Below are positions 1 to 5,302 of a stretch of 18,570 nt of DNA, piece by piece. Position numbers and translations under genes: made by a program. Within the stretch, counting starts at the first letter, position 1, and each line of letters opens with the position of its first letter. This DNA comes from Caryophanales bacterium UBA4869 (GTDB lineage Bacteria; Bacillota_I; Bacilli_A; RFN20; CAG-288): the NCBI GenBank assembly GCA_002399505.1, contig DHDT01000047.1, positions 866 to 19,435 on the forward strand, given 5' to 3'. The notes under the pieces are model-generated. The model did no database searches. It had not been told where the DNA came from and saw only the letters and a program-made list of their open reading frames with translations.

Positions 1-220
1 AGGTGGCCTTATTCAGCCTCGGAGCTAACTGACTGTCGATGAGATTTTTCTTGTCTTCGTCTGAAACCATTGGAGAATCCAATAGTTTTCCTAATTCCGG
101 TGCCTGGCTGAAAACATCGTCCAAAAAAAGCATATCCTCGTTATAAGGAATGATTTTTTTGTCGTCTCGGGCAATTTCAAACATGGCCTGAGCGTAATGT
201 TTCAGTACCGGTTTAATCAT
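1..220 (-). CDS. atpH: ATP synthase F1 delta subunit, N-terminal part (runs off the left edge)
   Basis: Only the first 73 codons are inside the window. They begin MIKPVLKHYAQAMFEIA and include LLDSPMVSDEDKKNLI, which match the N-terminal helical domain of F1Fo ATP synthase subunit delta (OSCP), the peripheral-stalk part that joins subunit b to the top of the F1 alpha/beta hexamer. The ATG (218-220) overlaps the TAA of atpF by one base, giving TAATG, so translation is probably coupled to atpF. There is no close Shine-Dalgarno sequence; an AAGGA lies about 15 nt upstream inside atpF. The position after atpF is the standard Firmicutes order. The truncation is caused only by the window edge. Confidence 0.93.
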   Translation of the reverse strand, partial: MIKPVLKHYAQAMFEIARDDKKIIPYNEDMLFLDDVFSQAPELGKLLDSPMVSDEDKKNLIDSQLAPRLNKAT

Positions 221-810
221 TATTTGCTATTTGTATCCTTATTCATCTTTGCGATGAAATCATCAACGATCTTCTCGTTGTCTTCCTGATTGACTTCACG
301 TCCCAGTATTTCCTTAGAAGCATCGAGGGCGGAATTGACGATGATATTGTGGTTCTCGTGTTCGAGAAGGGTCTTTCTTTCTTCAATGTCCTTTTCAGCC
401 TGCTCTTTCTTGCGGTCGATGACTTCTTCGGCATCATCGATCATGGCTTTGCGCTGGTTGATAGCCTCAGTCTTAGCATCTTCGATTATCTGGTTAGCCT
501 TGACACGGCTCTTTTTGATGTTGTCGTCAGCATCTTCCTGAGCCATCTTGGCCTTAGAAACCATATCGTCAGATTCTTTGACGTTGGTATCGATATGTTC
601 TTTGCGGGCGTTAAGACGTTTCTTGATGGGTTTATAGCCAAACTTGATGAAGATAAAGACCATAACAGCGACAGCGCCTAACTGAGCTAAGGTAATGTAA
701 AGATTAGGCAAGGCATTGTTGACCTTGTCGGAAATAGCCTGGGTGTCACAGGAAGTAAGCACCATCAGACCAAACAACGATAAGAGGGATATTGAGATCT
801 TCTTCTTCAT
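220..810 (-). CDS. atpF: ATP synthase Fo subunit b with a lipoprotein signal peptide
   Basis: This is the peripheral-stalk subunit of F1Fo ATP synthase, 196 residues. A transmembrane helix at about 37-56 (LYITLAQLGAVAVMVFIFIK) is followed by FGYKPIKKRL and a long charged alpha-helix/coiled coil (about 65-165), the usual b architecture. Unusually, it has an additional N-terminal segment MKKKISISLLSLFGLMVLTSC, with a basic start, a hydrophobic core and an LTSC lipobox at 18-21, so Cys21 would be lipidated after signal peptidase II cleavage. Lipid-modified b is known from Mycoplasma pneumoniae. The Shine-Dalgarno sequence before the ATG is weak, in contrast to atpE just upstream, which fits the low copy number of b relative to c. 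The gene lies 23 nt after atpE. Confidence 0.95.
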   Translation of the reverse strand: MKKKISISLLSLFGLMVLTSCDTQAISDKVNNALPNLYITLAQLGAVAVMVFIFIKFGYKPIKKRLNARKEHIDTNVKESDDMVSKAKMAQEDADDNIKKSRVKANQIIEDAKTEAINQRKAMIDDAEEVIDRKKEQAEKDIEERKTLLEHENHNIIVNSALDASKEILGREVNQEDNEKIVDDFIAKMNKDTNSK

Positions 811-833
811 GATCCGTTATCTGTTTCTTATGC

Positions 834-1100
834 TTAGGCAGTAAATAACAAAAGGATCATGACAACCAATGAGTAGATAGCTTCAGTTTCAACCAAAGCG
901 CATCCGATAATCATTCCGGTTCTGATCTTGGAAGCAGCTTCAGGGTTCTTGCTGATACCCTTGACGCCGGCCATGCAGACCAAACCTTCGCCAAGACCGA
1001 CAGCGACTAAAGCTAAGCTGACTAAGCCGATTGCGAAAAACTTGTCAAAACCGACAGTGGAAGTAGCATCTGCTAAGAAGTTGACTAAATTCAATGACAT
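834..1100 (-). CDS. atpE: ATP synthase Fo subunit c (proteolipid, rotor ring)
   Basis: An 88-residue hairpin of two transmembrane helices (about 20-48 and 61-87) joined by the polar loop KNPEA, which is the canonical c-subunit loop facing F1. The ion-binding carboxylate is Glu71 in ALVETEAIYSLV. Using the loop as anchor, Glu38 in GLGEGLV falls at the position of Gln32 of Ilyobacter tartaricus c, and Thr72 and Tyr76 fall at Ser66 and Tyr70. That gives two carboxylates per subunit, as in the Na+-driven Fusobacterium nucleatum ring. Ion specificity is therefore a real question: Na+ is plausible and H+ is not excluded. Translation starts behind a very strong Shine-Dalgarno sequence, as expected for a subunit made in about tenfold excess. 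Confidence 0.96.
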   Translation of the reverse strand: MSLNLVNFLADATSTVGFDKFFAIGLVSLALVAVGLGEGLVCMAGVKGISKNPEAASKIRTGMIIGCALVETEAIYSLVVMILLLFTA

Positions 1101-1108
1101 ACTTTAAG

Positions 1109-1116
1109 CCTCCTTT
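1109..1116 (-). promoter_or_regulatory. Strong ribosome binding site of atpE
   Basis: On the minus strand the sequence AAAGGAGG ends 8 nt before the atpE ATG. It is the best Shine-Dalgarno match in the atp operon, while atpF and atpH have weak ones. This is consistent with translational control of subunit stoichiometry. Confidence 0.8.
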
Positions 1117-1133
1117 TAATAAATGGCTCTCTC

Positions 1134-1934
1134 CTAGGCATTGGCTTTTAAGGTGACTTTCTTTGCCACCTGCACCTGCTCTCCATCGTCTGGACCTTCC
1201 TGTGCAATGTCCAGCATGGAAATCATGGTGAAGACCAACGTCTGTATTACGCCGCTGAAGAGATCGAAGTAAGCGTGAATGACTGGCATCAAAAGCGGAG
1301 ATAGGAGCAAACCGAAACCATTGCCCATCGAGTAGAGAAGACTATAGAGCAATGTCTCTAAGATAAAGCCGGCTAAGGCATTACCGAAGATACGTAAACT
1401 TAGAGAAATCATCGGTGACCAGAAGGAAATCAATCCGACAAAAGGAATAGGAGCGATGAACTGCTGGGCCCATTTGATCTTCTTGTATCTGATGGAGACC
1501 ACGTTGATCATGACAAGGGTGAGGAAACCTAAAGACAGAGGGAATGCCAAGTTGGAGAAACAGGAAGGCAGAGCTGAGAAGAGATTATCCGGTCCTAAGC
1601 CTGAAGTATTGCCTTCAATCACAATCAGATTAGGAATTCCCACAGTTCCGATTGCAAAAGAAAGAAAGACATATAAGGCAATAGGAAGAACATATTTGGC
1701 AAATCCGTCAAAATAGGACCCCATGGCATCTTTGACCATGTTGTCTCCATATTCGACAGCCATCTCTGCTAGGCCGACAATGCCTTTAGGAGCCTTGAGA
1801 GGATCAAGATTCTTGCCTTTGAAATAAATGACAAGAGTGATGATAATGACAGTCAGACAGACAATCATGCTGGAGATGAACTCCGGAGGCATGACCTTAA
1901 AAAAGTCAGTACTAAGAAGATTATCAGTATTCAT
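1134..1934 (-). CDS. atpB: ATP synthase Fo subunit a (stator ion channel)
   Basis: A 266-residue polytopic membrane protein with the subunit a signature SLSLRIFGNALAGF; Arg181 is the essential stator arginine that faces the c-ring carboxylate. Hydrophobic helices lie at about 20-38, 81-104, 130-149, 163-183, 186-205 and 212-242. Together with c it forms the two half-channels for the coupling ion. The C-terminus is a charged tail after the last helix (DIAQEGPDDGEQVQ onwards). The ATG is preceded by AGGCAGGA at good spacing and lies only 3 nt after the stop of the upstream gene, so both belong to the same operon. Length and order are ordinary for Bacilli. Confidence 0.96.
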   Translation of the reverse strand: MNTDNLLSTDFFKVMPPEFISSMIVCLTVIIITLVIYFKGKNLDPLKAPKGIVGLAEMAVEYGDNMVKDAMGSYFDGFAKYVLPIALYVFLSFAIGTVGIPNLIVIEGNTSGLGPDNLFSALPSCFSNLAFPLSLGFLTLVMINVVSIRYKKIKWAQQFIAPIPFVGLISFWSPMISLSLRIFGNALAGFILETLLYSLLYSMGNGFGLLLSPLLMPVIHAYFDLFSGVIQTLVFTMISMLDIAQEGPDDGEQVQVAKKVTLKANA

Positions 1935-1937
1935 CTT

Positions 1938-2354
1938 TTAATCCTGCCTTTCTTTATCGTTTTTCTTACTGACTCGTTTATTTTTTATATAGTCAGACGT
2001 AATAAATATTATATATACAAATGCATCCAATAGAGAAGAGAAAATGACCCAAAGAATACTTGTGCTTTCTTTTATTGAAGGAACAAGATTCCAGATGACG
2101 ACAGGAATAATCAAAGAACACATAACTAGAAGCAATCTGGAGATAAGACAGACAAATAAAATAACGCTGCTGTCATCGTCATGAGACTTAGGAATACTGA
2201 GACATAGATATATAGGATAAATGAAAACGAGAGGTATAGAAGTGAAGACTAAAACGCCGTATTTCTGTAAGAAAAGAGCGATGATGCTGATAACTATTCC
2301 CATGAGTATTACTGCCAGAACAGCTATTGTTTCTTTATTTAGTTTTTTCTTCAC
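1938..2354 (-). CDS. Small four-helix membrane protein in the AtpI position
   Basis: A 138-residue protein with four hydrophobic segments (about 10-29, 33-53, 64-90 and 98-118) and basic ends. It is the first gene of the atp operon, where Firmicutes carry atpI and mycoplasmas an MG406-type protein. I infer an AtpI-like role (assistance to c-ring assembly or ion supply) from position and topology only; I see no diagnostic motif. The start is uncertain. The extended frame opens with GTG (2352-2354) without a usable Shine-Dalgarno sequence, since AAGG is only one base away. The next in-frame ATG is codon 18, inside the first helix, so GTG is more likely. Confidence 0.7.
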   Translation of the reverse strand: MKKKLNKETIAVLAVILMGIVISIIALFLQKYGVLVFTSIPLVFIYPIYLCLSIPKSHDDDSSVILFVCLISRLLLVMCSLIIPVVIWNLVPSIKESTSILWVIFSSLLDAFVYIIFITSDYIKNKRVSKKNDKERQD

Positions 2355-2360
2355 GCCTTA

Positions 2361-2369
2361 AATATAACA
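2361..2369 (-). promoter_or_regulatory. Candidate extended -10 promoter of the atp operon
   Basis: On the minus strand TGTTATATT combines an extended -10 TG motif with TATATT. No good -35 is visible. It would place the transcription start at about 2354, almost on the GTG of the first gene. Low confidence; the real promoter could lie further upstream, towards 2440. Confidence 0.35.
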
Positions 2370-2438
2370 CAACTGTCTAAATGCCTCACCAGTTACTTTG
2401 GAAAAAGAACGTTTTCAAAACAAAAGATAAATTTAGAG

Positions 2439-2467
2439 TTGACACTTAGGTAGTCATAATCTATAAT
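2439..2467 (+). promoter_or_regulatory. Consensus sigma-A promoter of the tRNA genes
   Basis: A perfect -35 TTGACA (2439-2444), a 17-bp spacer and a perfect -10 TATAAT (2462-2467). Transcription would start at about 2474, some 6 nt before the mature 5' end of tRNA-Val. Full consensus is typical of stable-RNA promoters. The start of the atp operon lies in the opposite direction about 90 bp away. Confidence 0.9.
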
Positions 2468-2479
2468 TAATTTCGCTTT

Positions 2480-2555
2480 GGGCGTTTAGCTCAGCTGGGA
2501 GAGCATCTGTTTGACGTACAGAAGGTCATAGGTTCGAGCCCTATAGCGCCCACCA
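2480..2555 (+). tRNA. tRNA-Val (anticodon GAC)
   Basis: A 76-nt cloverleaf including an encoded CCA. The acceptor arms GGGCGTT and AGCGCCC pair with one G-U, followed by discriminator A. The D arm contains TAGCTCAGCTGGGAGAGC. The anticodon stem TCTGT/ACAGA encloses the loop TTGACGT with GAC at 2513-2515, reading GUC valine codons. The T arm is GGTTCGAGCC. It follows a consensus promoter and is separated from the next tRNA by a hairpin terminator. Confidence 0.96.
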
Positions 2556-2568
2556 TCAAAGCAGAATC

Positions 2569-2593
2569 AAGCCTCCGATATGAAGGCTTTTTT
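2569..2593 (+). terminator. Intrinsic terminator after tRNA-Val
   Basis: The stem AAGCCT/AGGCTT (2569-2574 and 2584-2589) is followed by an uninterrupted T run (2588-2593). It lies between the two tRNA genes, so part of the transcription should stop before tRNA-Ser. No separate promoter for tRNA-Ser is evident, so read-through is likely. Confidence 0.7.
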
Positions 2594-2601
2594 CTTTAAA
2601 C

Positions 2602-2692
2602 GGAGCAGTACCCAAGCGGTTCAAGGGAACGGTCTTGAAAACCGTCAGTAGGCTTATACCTAGCAAGAGTTCGAATCTCTTCTGCTCCGCCA
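2602..2692 (+). tRNA. tRNA-Ser (anticodon TGA)
   Basis: A 91-nt class II tRNA with encoded CCA. The acceptor GGAGCAG pairs with CTGCTCC, followed by discriminator G. The anticodon stem ACGGT/ACCGT encloses the loop CTTGAAA with TGA at 2636-2638, reading UCA and other UCN codons by wobble. The long variable arm (about 2646-2664) and the T arm AGAGTTCGAATCTCT fit tRNA-Ser. Confidence 0.96.
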
Positions 2693-2700
2693 GGAAACTA

Positions 2701-2728
2701 AAAAAGGCCCTAGAAATAGGGCTTTTTT
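2701..2728 (+). terminator. Intrinsic terminator after tRNA-Ser
   Basis: A GCCCTA/TAGGGC stem (2707-2712 and 2717-2722) with a GAAA tetraloop, preceded by an A run and followed by six T residues. It ends the tRNA transcription unit. Confidence 0.9.
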
Positions 2729-2916
2729 AATTTATATAAGCAATAAATACATATATAATCATTTATTGGCATAATCCGTTTGATAGAAAATGATCGTGAA
2801 TCTTTTTATGCTGAACAAGACGATGTTATTTTATTTTTCATATTCAATAAAATCAAAATCCTATCGCAATGTTCCGATCTTATCAAAGCATCAATTAATA
2901 TCTTTTATCATTTATA
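2729..2916. other. AT-rich spacer without a recognisable gene
   Basis: About 190 bp between the tRNA terminator and the TetR promoter. The only open frame of note (2823-2927, 34 codons, plus) has no Shine-Dalgarno sequence and no recognisable peptide character, so I do not call it. I see nothing else here. Confidence 0.6.
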
Positions 2917-2945
2917 TTGAAAAATGAATATTTTAAAGCTATCAT
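2917..2945 (+). promoter_or_regulatory. Promoter of the tetR-membrane protein operon
   Basis: A -35 TTGAAA (2917-2922), a 17-bp spacer and a -10 TATCAT (2940-2945), each 5 of 6 to consensus. The start would be at about 2952, inside the palindrome that begins immediately after the -10. This layout suits repression by steric block. Confidence 0.75.
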
Positions 2946-2974
2946 ATTCAAGATGAACGAGGTTCATGTTGAAT
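2946..2974. promoter_or_regulatory. 29-bp near-palindrome, probable TetR operator over the start site
   Basis: The arms ATTCAAGATGAAC (2946-2958) and GTTCATGTTGAAT (2962-2974) are inverted copies with 12 of 13 positions paired and a GAG centre. The site abuts the -10, spans the predicted transcription start and the GAGG Shine-Dalgarno core, and touches the ATG of the regulator gene. Size and symmetry fit a TetR-dimer operator for autoregulation. As RNA it could also hide the ribosome binding site in a hairpin loop. Confidence 0.7.
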
Positions 2975-3530
2975 GAATAAACAGGTAACAGACAAAGAAA
3001 CATTATTAGATTATGCAGATGGTCTTCTGAAAAAAGAAGGAGAAGATGGTCTTTCTATGCGCTCTTTAGCAAAGAAAGCCGGTATTTCCTTAGGTGCTGT
3101 CTACAATTACTTTCCCAACAAAGACGCTATTGTCGGTTCTTTGATGGAAAACTTCTGGAAGAACGTCTTCTTCAATTGTCTCTGCAAAGAGAACACCGAA
3201 AGCCTTTCCAGTCTTCAGATTCTGAAAAAGAGCGATGAAATACTTCATGAAAACTATGATTCCTTTTCGTCTCTCTTCACTCTTTCCAAACATCTTCCCA
3301 TGCCCGAGAAGATGTTCGGAAGCGGATATATCAGACACTTTGTCTTGGAATTATCTAAGACCATGGAAAAAGAAGATGCGGATAAGACCGTCTTTTCTTC
3401 TTCTTTCAAGAGCGAGGATTATGCTCTCTTTCTCTTTGTTTCCTTATTGCAGGGACTTCTGCGCGGACCTAAAGGAAATGATTTCCTTCTGTCTCTGCAC
3501 AGCAAAATAATGAAAGGATCTTCTATATGA
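2973..3530 (+). CDS. TetR/AcrR-family transcriptional regulator
   Basis: A 185-residue protein. Residues about 8-55 form the TetR DNA-binding domain: ETLLDYADGLLKKEGEDGLS, then the helix-turn-helix with SLAKKAGISLGAVYNYFPNK (about 31-50) including the typical GxxYNYFxNK recognition region. The remaining helical part is the ligand-binding and dimerisation domain, whose inducer cannot be told from sequence. The ATG at 2973 has GAGG 10 nt upstream. The stop overlaps the next ATG (ATGA at 3527-3530), so the regulator is translationally coupled to the membrane proteins it probably controls. The palindrome at its start suggests self-repression. Confidence 0.9.
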   Translation: MNKQVTDKETLLDYADGLLKKEGEDGLSMRSLAKKAGISLGAVYNYFPNKDAIVGSLMENFWKNVFFNCLCKENTESLSSLQILKKSDEILHENYDSFSSLFTLSKHLPMPEKMFGSGYIRHFVLELSKTMEKEDADKTVFSSSFKSEDYALFLFVSLLQGLLRGPKGNDFLLSLHSKIMKGSSI

Positions 3531-4225
3531 GAGTGATCATGGAGTCGGCGTTTGATGTCATCTATCTTTTGTCAGTCATTACTATCGGTATTTATATGAT
3601 AGTCAAGGCCCGAAAGAACAAGGACCGAGAATTATTGCTCTACGGAATTATGGCTGTCAGTCTTGGAGGAGGAGATGCTTTCCATCTCATACCTCGAATT
3701 ATCGGGCTTATTCAGTTTGGAGATATTGACATGTATACGAAGTTTGCCTTTCCTTTAGGTCTTGGAAAACTGATCACTTCAATTACGATGACCGTCTTCT
3801 ATCTTCTTCTCTATTATGTATGGAAAGTACATTATGGCGTCAAGGGAATGAAGAGTCTGACCATTTCCATGTATGCTTTAGCTGTTATCAGAGTTATCCT
3901 CTGCTGTTTCCCTCAGAATGAATGGTTTGTCTATCCTTCTCCTCTGAGCTGGTCTATCTATAGAAACATCCCGTTTGCAATCTTAGGCATCATCATTATT
4001 ATTCTATTCGCCATGAAATCATATCCTCTTAAGGATAAGGTCTATATGGGTATGCCAATTGCAATCTTTCTATCCTTTGCCTTCTACTTTGCAGTCGTAA
4101 TCTGGGGTGAAAGCTATCCGACTGTCGGATTATTAATGATACCTAAGACTTTGGCTTATGTAGCTGTTGTCATCATGGGATTGGTGAACATGAATAAAAA
4201 GGAGAAGAAACATGAACAAGCCTGA
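3527..4225 (+). CDS. Polytopic membrane protein, about seven helices, TetR-linked
   Basis: A 232-residue membrane protein with about seven hydrophobic helices (roughly 7-27, 36-56, 78-100, 110-128, 143-165, 173-195 and 200-222) and a Lys-rich C-terminus. No transporter signature is evident. The most distinctive stretch is GGGDAFHLIPR at 47-57, placing Asp50, His53 and Arg57 at or near the end of helix 2, which suggests a bound cofactor or ion rather than a plain channel; that is inference. The start at 3527 has AAAGGA 8 nt upstream. It overlaps the preceding stop by 3 bases and the next gene by 14. I cannot assign a function. Confidence 0.75.
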   Translation: MRVIMESAFDVIYLLSVITIGIYMIVKARKNKDRELLLYGIMAVSLGGGDAFHLIPRIIGLIQFGDIDMYTKFAFPLGLGKLITSITMTVFYLLLYYVWKVHYGVKGMKSLTISMYALAVIRVILCCFPQNEWFVYPSPLSWSIYRNIPFAILGIIIIILFAMKSYPLKDKVYMGMPIAIFLSFAFYFAVVIWGESYPTVGLLMIPKTLAYVAVVIMGLVNMNKKEKKHEQA

Positions 4226-4670
4226 TAAGAAATATATTATCTGGAGTCTGTCCTATCTTATAGCCGGCTTAGCAGCCGGTGTCTATTACCGTGAATTCTC
4301 TAAGGCGTTTGGATATGTTAATTCCTATACTCCCTTAGGTCTTGCACATCCTCACCTGTTGGTATTAGGAATGATCATGATGATAATATTTGGTTTCCTG
4401 TCTGAAAGTCTTCTTTCTAAATCCAAACATCAGACTATTGCCTTCTCTTTATATAATGCAGGTGTGATCTCTACTGCGCTTATGTTGATAATCAGAGGAA
4501 CTTTTGATGTGATGTCCAAAGGAAGTGATTTTGTTCTTCCTACTGCCGCTGGTAAAGTGATCTCTATCTTCTCTGGAGTCAGTCATGTCGTCTTGGCAGC
4601 AGGCATAATTTATTATTTCGTCTTATTCATCAAGTCTTATTCCAATAAAGGCAAAGCTGAAAACCAATAA
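4212..4670 (+). CDS. DUF2871-like four-helix membrane protein
   Basis: A 152-residue protein with four hydrophobic helices (about 9-27, 44-66, 77-96 and 116-141). The motif AGVYYREFSKAFG followed by PLGLAHPHLLVLGM is what I associate with the DUF2871 family. His46 and His48 at the start of helix 2, Arg95 at the end of helix 3 and His125 in helix 4 could lie together in the membrane, reminiscent of haem or metal ligands, but this is inference. AAAGGAG precedes the ATG at 8 nt, and the gene starts 14 bp inside its neighbour, so the two proteins are probably made together and may form a complex. A strong terminator follows. Confidence 0.75.
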   Translation: MNKPDKKYIIWSLSYLIAGLAAGVYYREFSKAFGYVNSYTPLGLAHPHLLVLGMIMMIIFGFLSESLLSKSKHQTIAFSLYNAGVISTALMLIIRGTFDVMSKGSDFVLPTAAGKVISIFSGVSHVVLAAGIIYYFVLFIKSYSNKGKAENQ

Positions 4671-4754
4671 TTACAAGAACAGATAAATTGCTTAAAAATT
4701 ATTGAATATTTAGTCAAAATCAGAAGAAGCAATCTTAGGTCTTATATTAAAAAT

Positions 4755-4788
4755 AAAAAGGATAAACAGGTTTTGTTTATCCTTTTTT
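4755..4788 (+). terminator. Intrinsic terminator of the tetR operon
   Basis: A 13-bp perfect stem (4755-4767 with 4775-4787; core GGATAAAC/GTTTATCC), 7-nt loop and a T run to 4788. The A run on the left arm makes it potentially bidirectional. Confidence 0.92.
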
Positions 4789-4902
4789 ATATGGACTTGA
4801 AAACGGATTCGTTATATTCTGAATTTTCCGATGCAAATTATTTCTAGTTTTTAGAGAAAACCCTTCCTCTGGCCTAATAGTAAGTGAGGAGACAATTAAT
4901 CA

Positions 4903-4911
4903 TGCTATCAT
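4903..4911 (+). promoter_or_regulatory. Candidate extended -10 promoter of the toxin-like mRNA
   Basis: TGCTATCAT contains the extended -10 TG and TATCAT (4906-4911). No consensus -35 is seen at 17 bp. The predicted start near 4918 lies just before the left arm of the inverted repeat, so the arm would form the 5' end of the mRNA. Confidence 0.5.
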
Positions 4912-4979
4912 TCAGTTCCTCTAAGGTGGCTGGGGGATTTTCGTGGTATTGTTATTTTCCCAAAAAACGAGAGGAAAGG

Positions 4980-5063
4980 ATGGAAGAAATCATCCTGTCT
5001 CTCGTCATTCTTTTACTTCTGATAATAGAAGTGAAAGATGACGGAGACAAAAGAAAAGACTAG
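4980..5063 (+). CDS. Predicted 27-residue hydrophobic type I toxin-like peptide
   Basis: A small ORF (ATG 4980-4982, TAG 5061-5063) with GAGAGG 5 nt upstream. Residues 1-3 are MEE, residues 4-16 are an unbroken run of Ile, Leu, Val and one Ser (IILSLVILLLLII), and the tail EVKDDGDKRKD is strongly charged. One short membrane helix plus a charged tail, at this size, is the pattern of type I toxins such as Fst and TxpA, which act on the membrane. No longer ORF competes for this stretch. The 3' end of the gene lies inside the terminator of a convergent antisense RNA, and inverted repeats flank the gene. I do not recognise a named family from sequence; function is inferred from architecture. Confidence 0.7.
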   Translation: MEEIILSLVILLLLIIEVKDDGDKRKD

Positions 5064-5075
5064 CATAAGCTAGTC
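5049..5075 (-). terminator. Terminator of the antisense RNA
   Basis: A perfect 7-bp stem (GACTAGC 5058-5064 with GCTAGTC 5069-5075) and 4-nt loop; on the minus strand it is followed by TTTTCTTTT (5057-5049). On the plus strand the same hairpin is followed by C7, not U, so it should not terminate the toxin mRNA. The stop codon of the peptide gene lies in the stem. Confidence 0.8.
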
Positions 5076-5119
5076 CCCCCCAAAAACAATACCACGGAGT
5101 TTCCCAGCTCCTAAGTATC
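5050..5119 (-). ncRNA. Predicted antisense antitoxin RNA, about 70 nt
   Basis: Minus-strand transcript predicted from a promoter at 5126-5154 and a terminator at 5049-5075. It would fold as a 5' hairpin (GGAG/CTCC around CTGGGAAA), an open linker containing CGTGGTATTGTT and a G7 run, then the terminator hairpin GACTAGC-TTAT-GCTAGTC followed by TTTTCTTTT. It overlaps the last four codons of the toxin-like ORF and is fully complementary to the downstream part of that mRNA. Size and two-hairpin shape resemble RNAII of par_pAD1. It may act by competing with the mRNA's own 5' arm for the 3' arm. Confidence 0.65.
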
Positions 5120-5125
5120 TTTAAT

Positions 5126-5154
5126 AGTATAGGCAATATAGATAATGATTTCAA
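5126..5154 (-). promoter_or_regulatory. Promoter of the antisense RNA
   Basis: On the minus strand: -35 TTGAAA (5149-5154), a 17-bp spacer and -10 TATACT (5126-5131), each 5 of 6 to consensus. The predicted start is about 5119. No minus-strand ORF follows, so the promoter points to an RNA product. It is a better promoter than the one seen for the toxin-like mRNA, as expected if antitoxin is in excess. Confidence 0.75.
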
Positions 5155-5230
5155 ATCAGCTATATTTTTATATCATTTAAAGATAACGATAGTACTGGCT
5201 CTTAAAATCAAAACAGTAAAAAACGGTCTT

Positions 5231-5277
5231 AAAAAAACCACTTCTCTGATTGCTTTTGGCAATTGAGCAAGTGGCTT
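5231..5277 (-). terminator. Terminator of the GH3 operon, possibly bidirectional
   Basis: On the minus strand a hairpin with CCACTT/AAGTGG and ATTGC/GCAAT stems is followed by seven T residues (5237-5231). It lies 26-72 bp after the GH3 stop. In the plus direction the stem is followed by CTTTTC, so it may also stop the toxin-like transcript. Confidence 0.88.
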
Positions 5278-5302
5278 TTCTTATATCTGAAAGTAAAGCA
5301 GC

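Larger units (their letters stand above)
4926..5111. repeat. Interrupted inverted repeat enclosing the small peptide gene
   Basis: The left arm (about 4926-4953) and right arm (about 5085-5111) are inverted copies. CGTGGTATTGTT (4942-4953) matches AACAATACCACG (5085-5096) perfectly over 12 bp, and GCTGGG (4929-4934) matches CCCAGC (5103-5108); the positions between match partly. In the plus-strand transcript the 5' leader could pair with the region after the stop codon, as in fold-back type I toxin mRNAs. The repeats could instead be ends of a small non-autonomous element; TAA flanks both sides. Confidence 0.75.

Noticed and set aside
2823..2927. 34-codon ORF between the tRNAs and tetR
   Set aside because: No ribosome binding site, no hydrophobic or charged pattern, and AT-rich composition expected to give such frames by chance.
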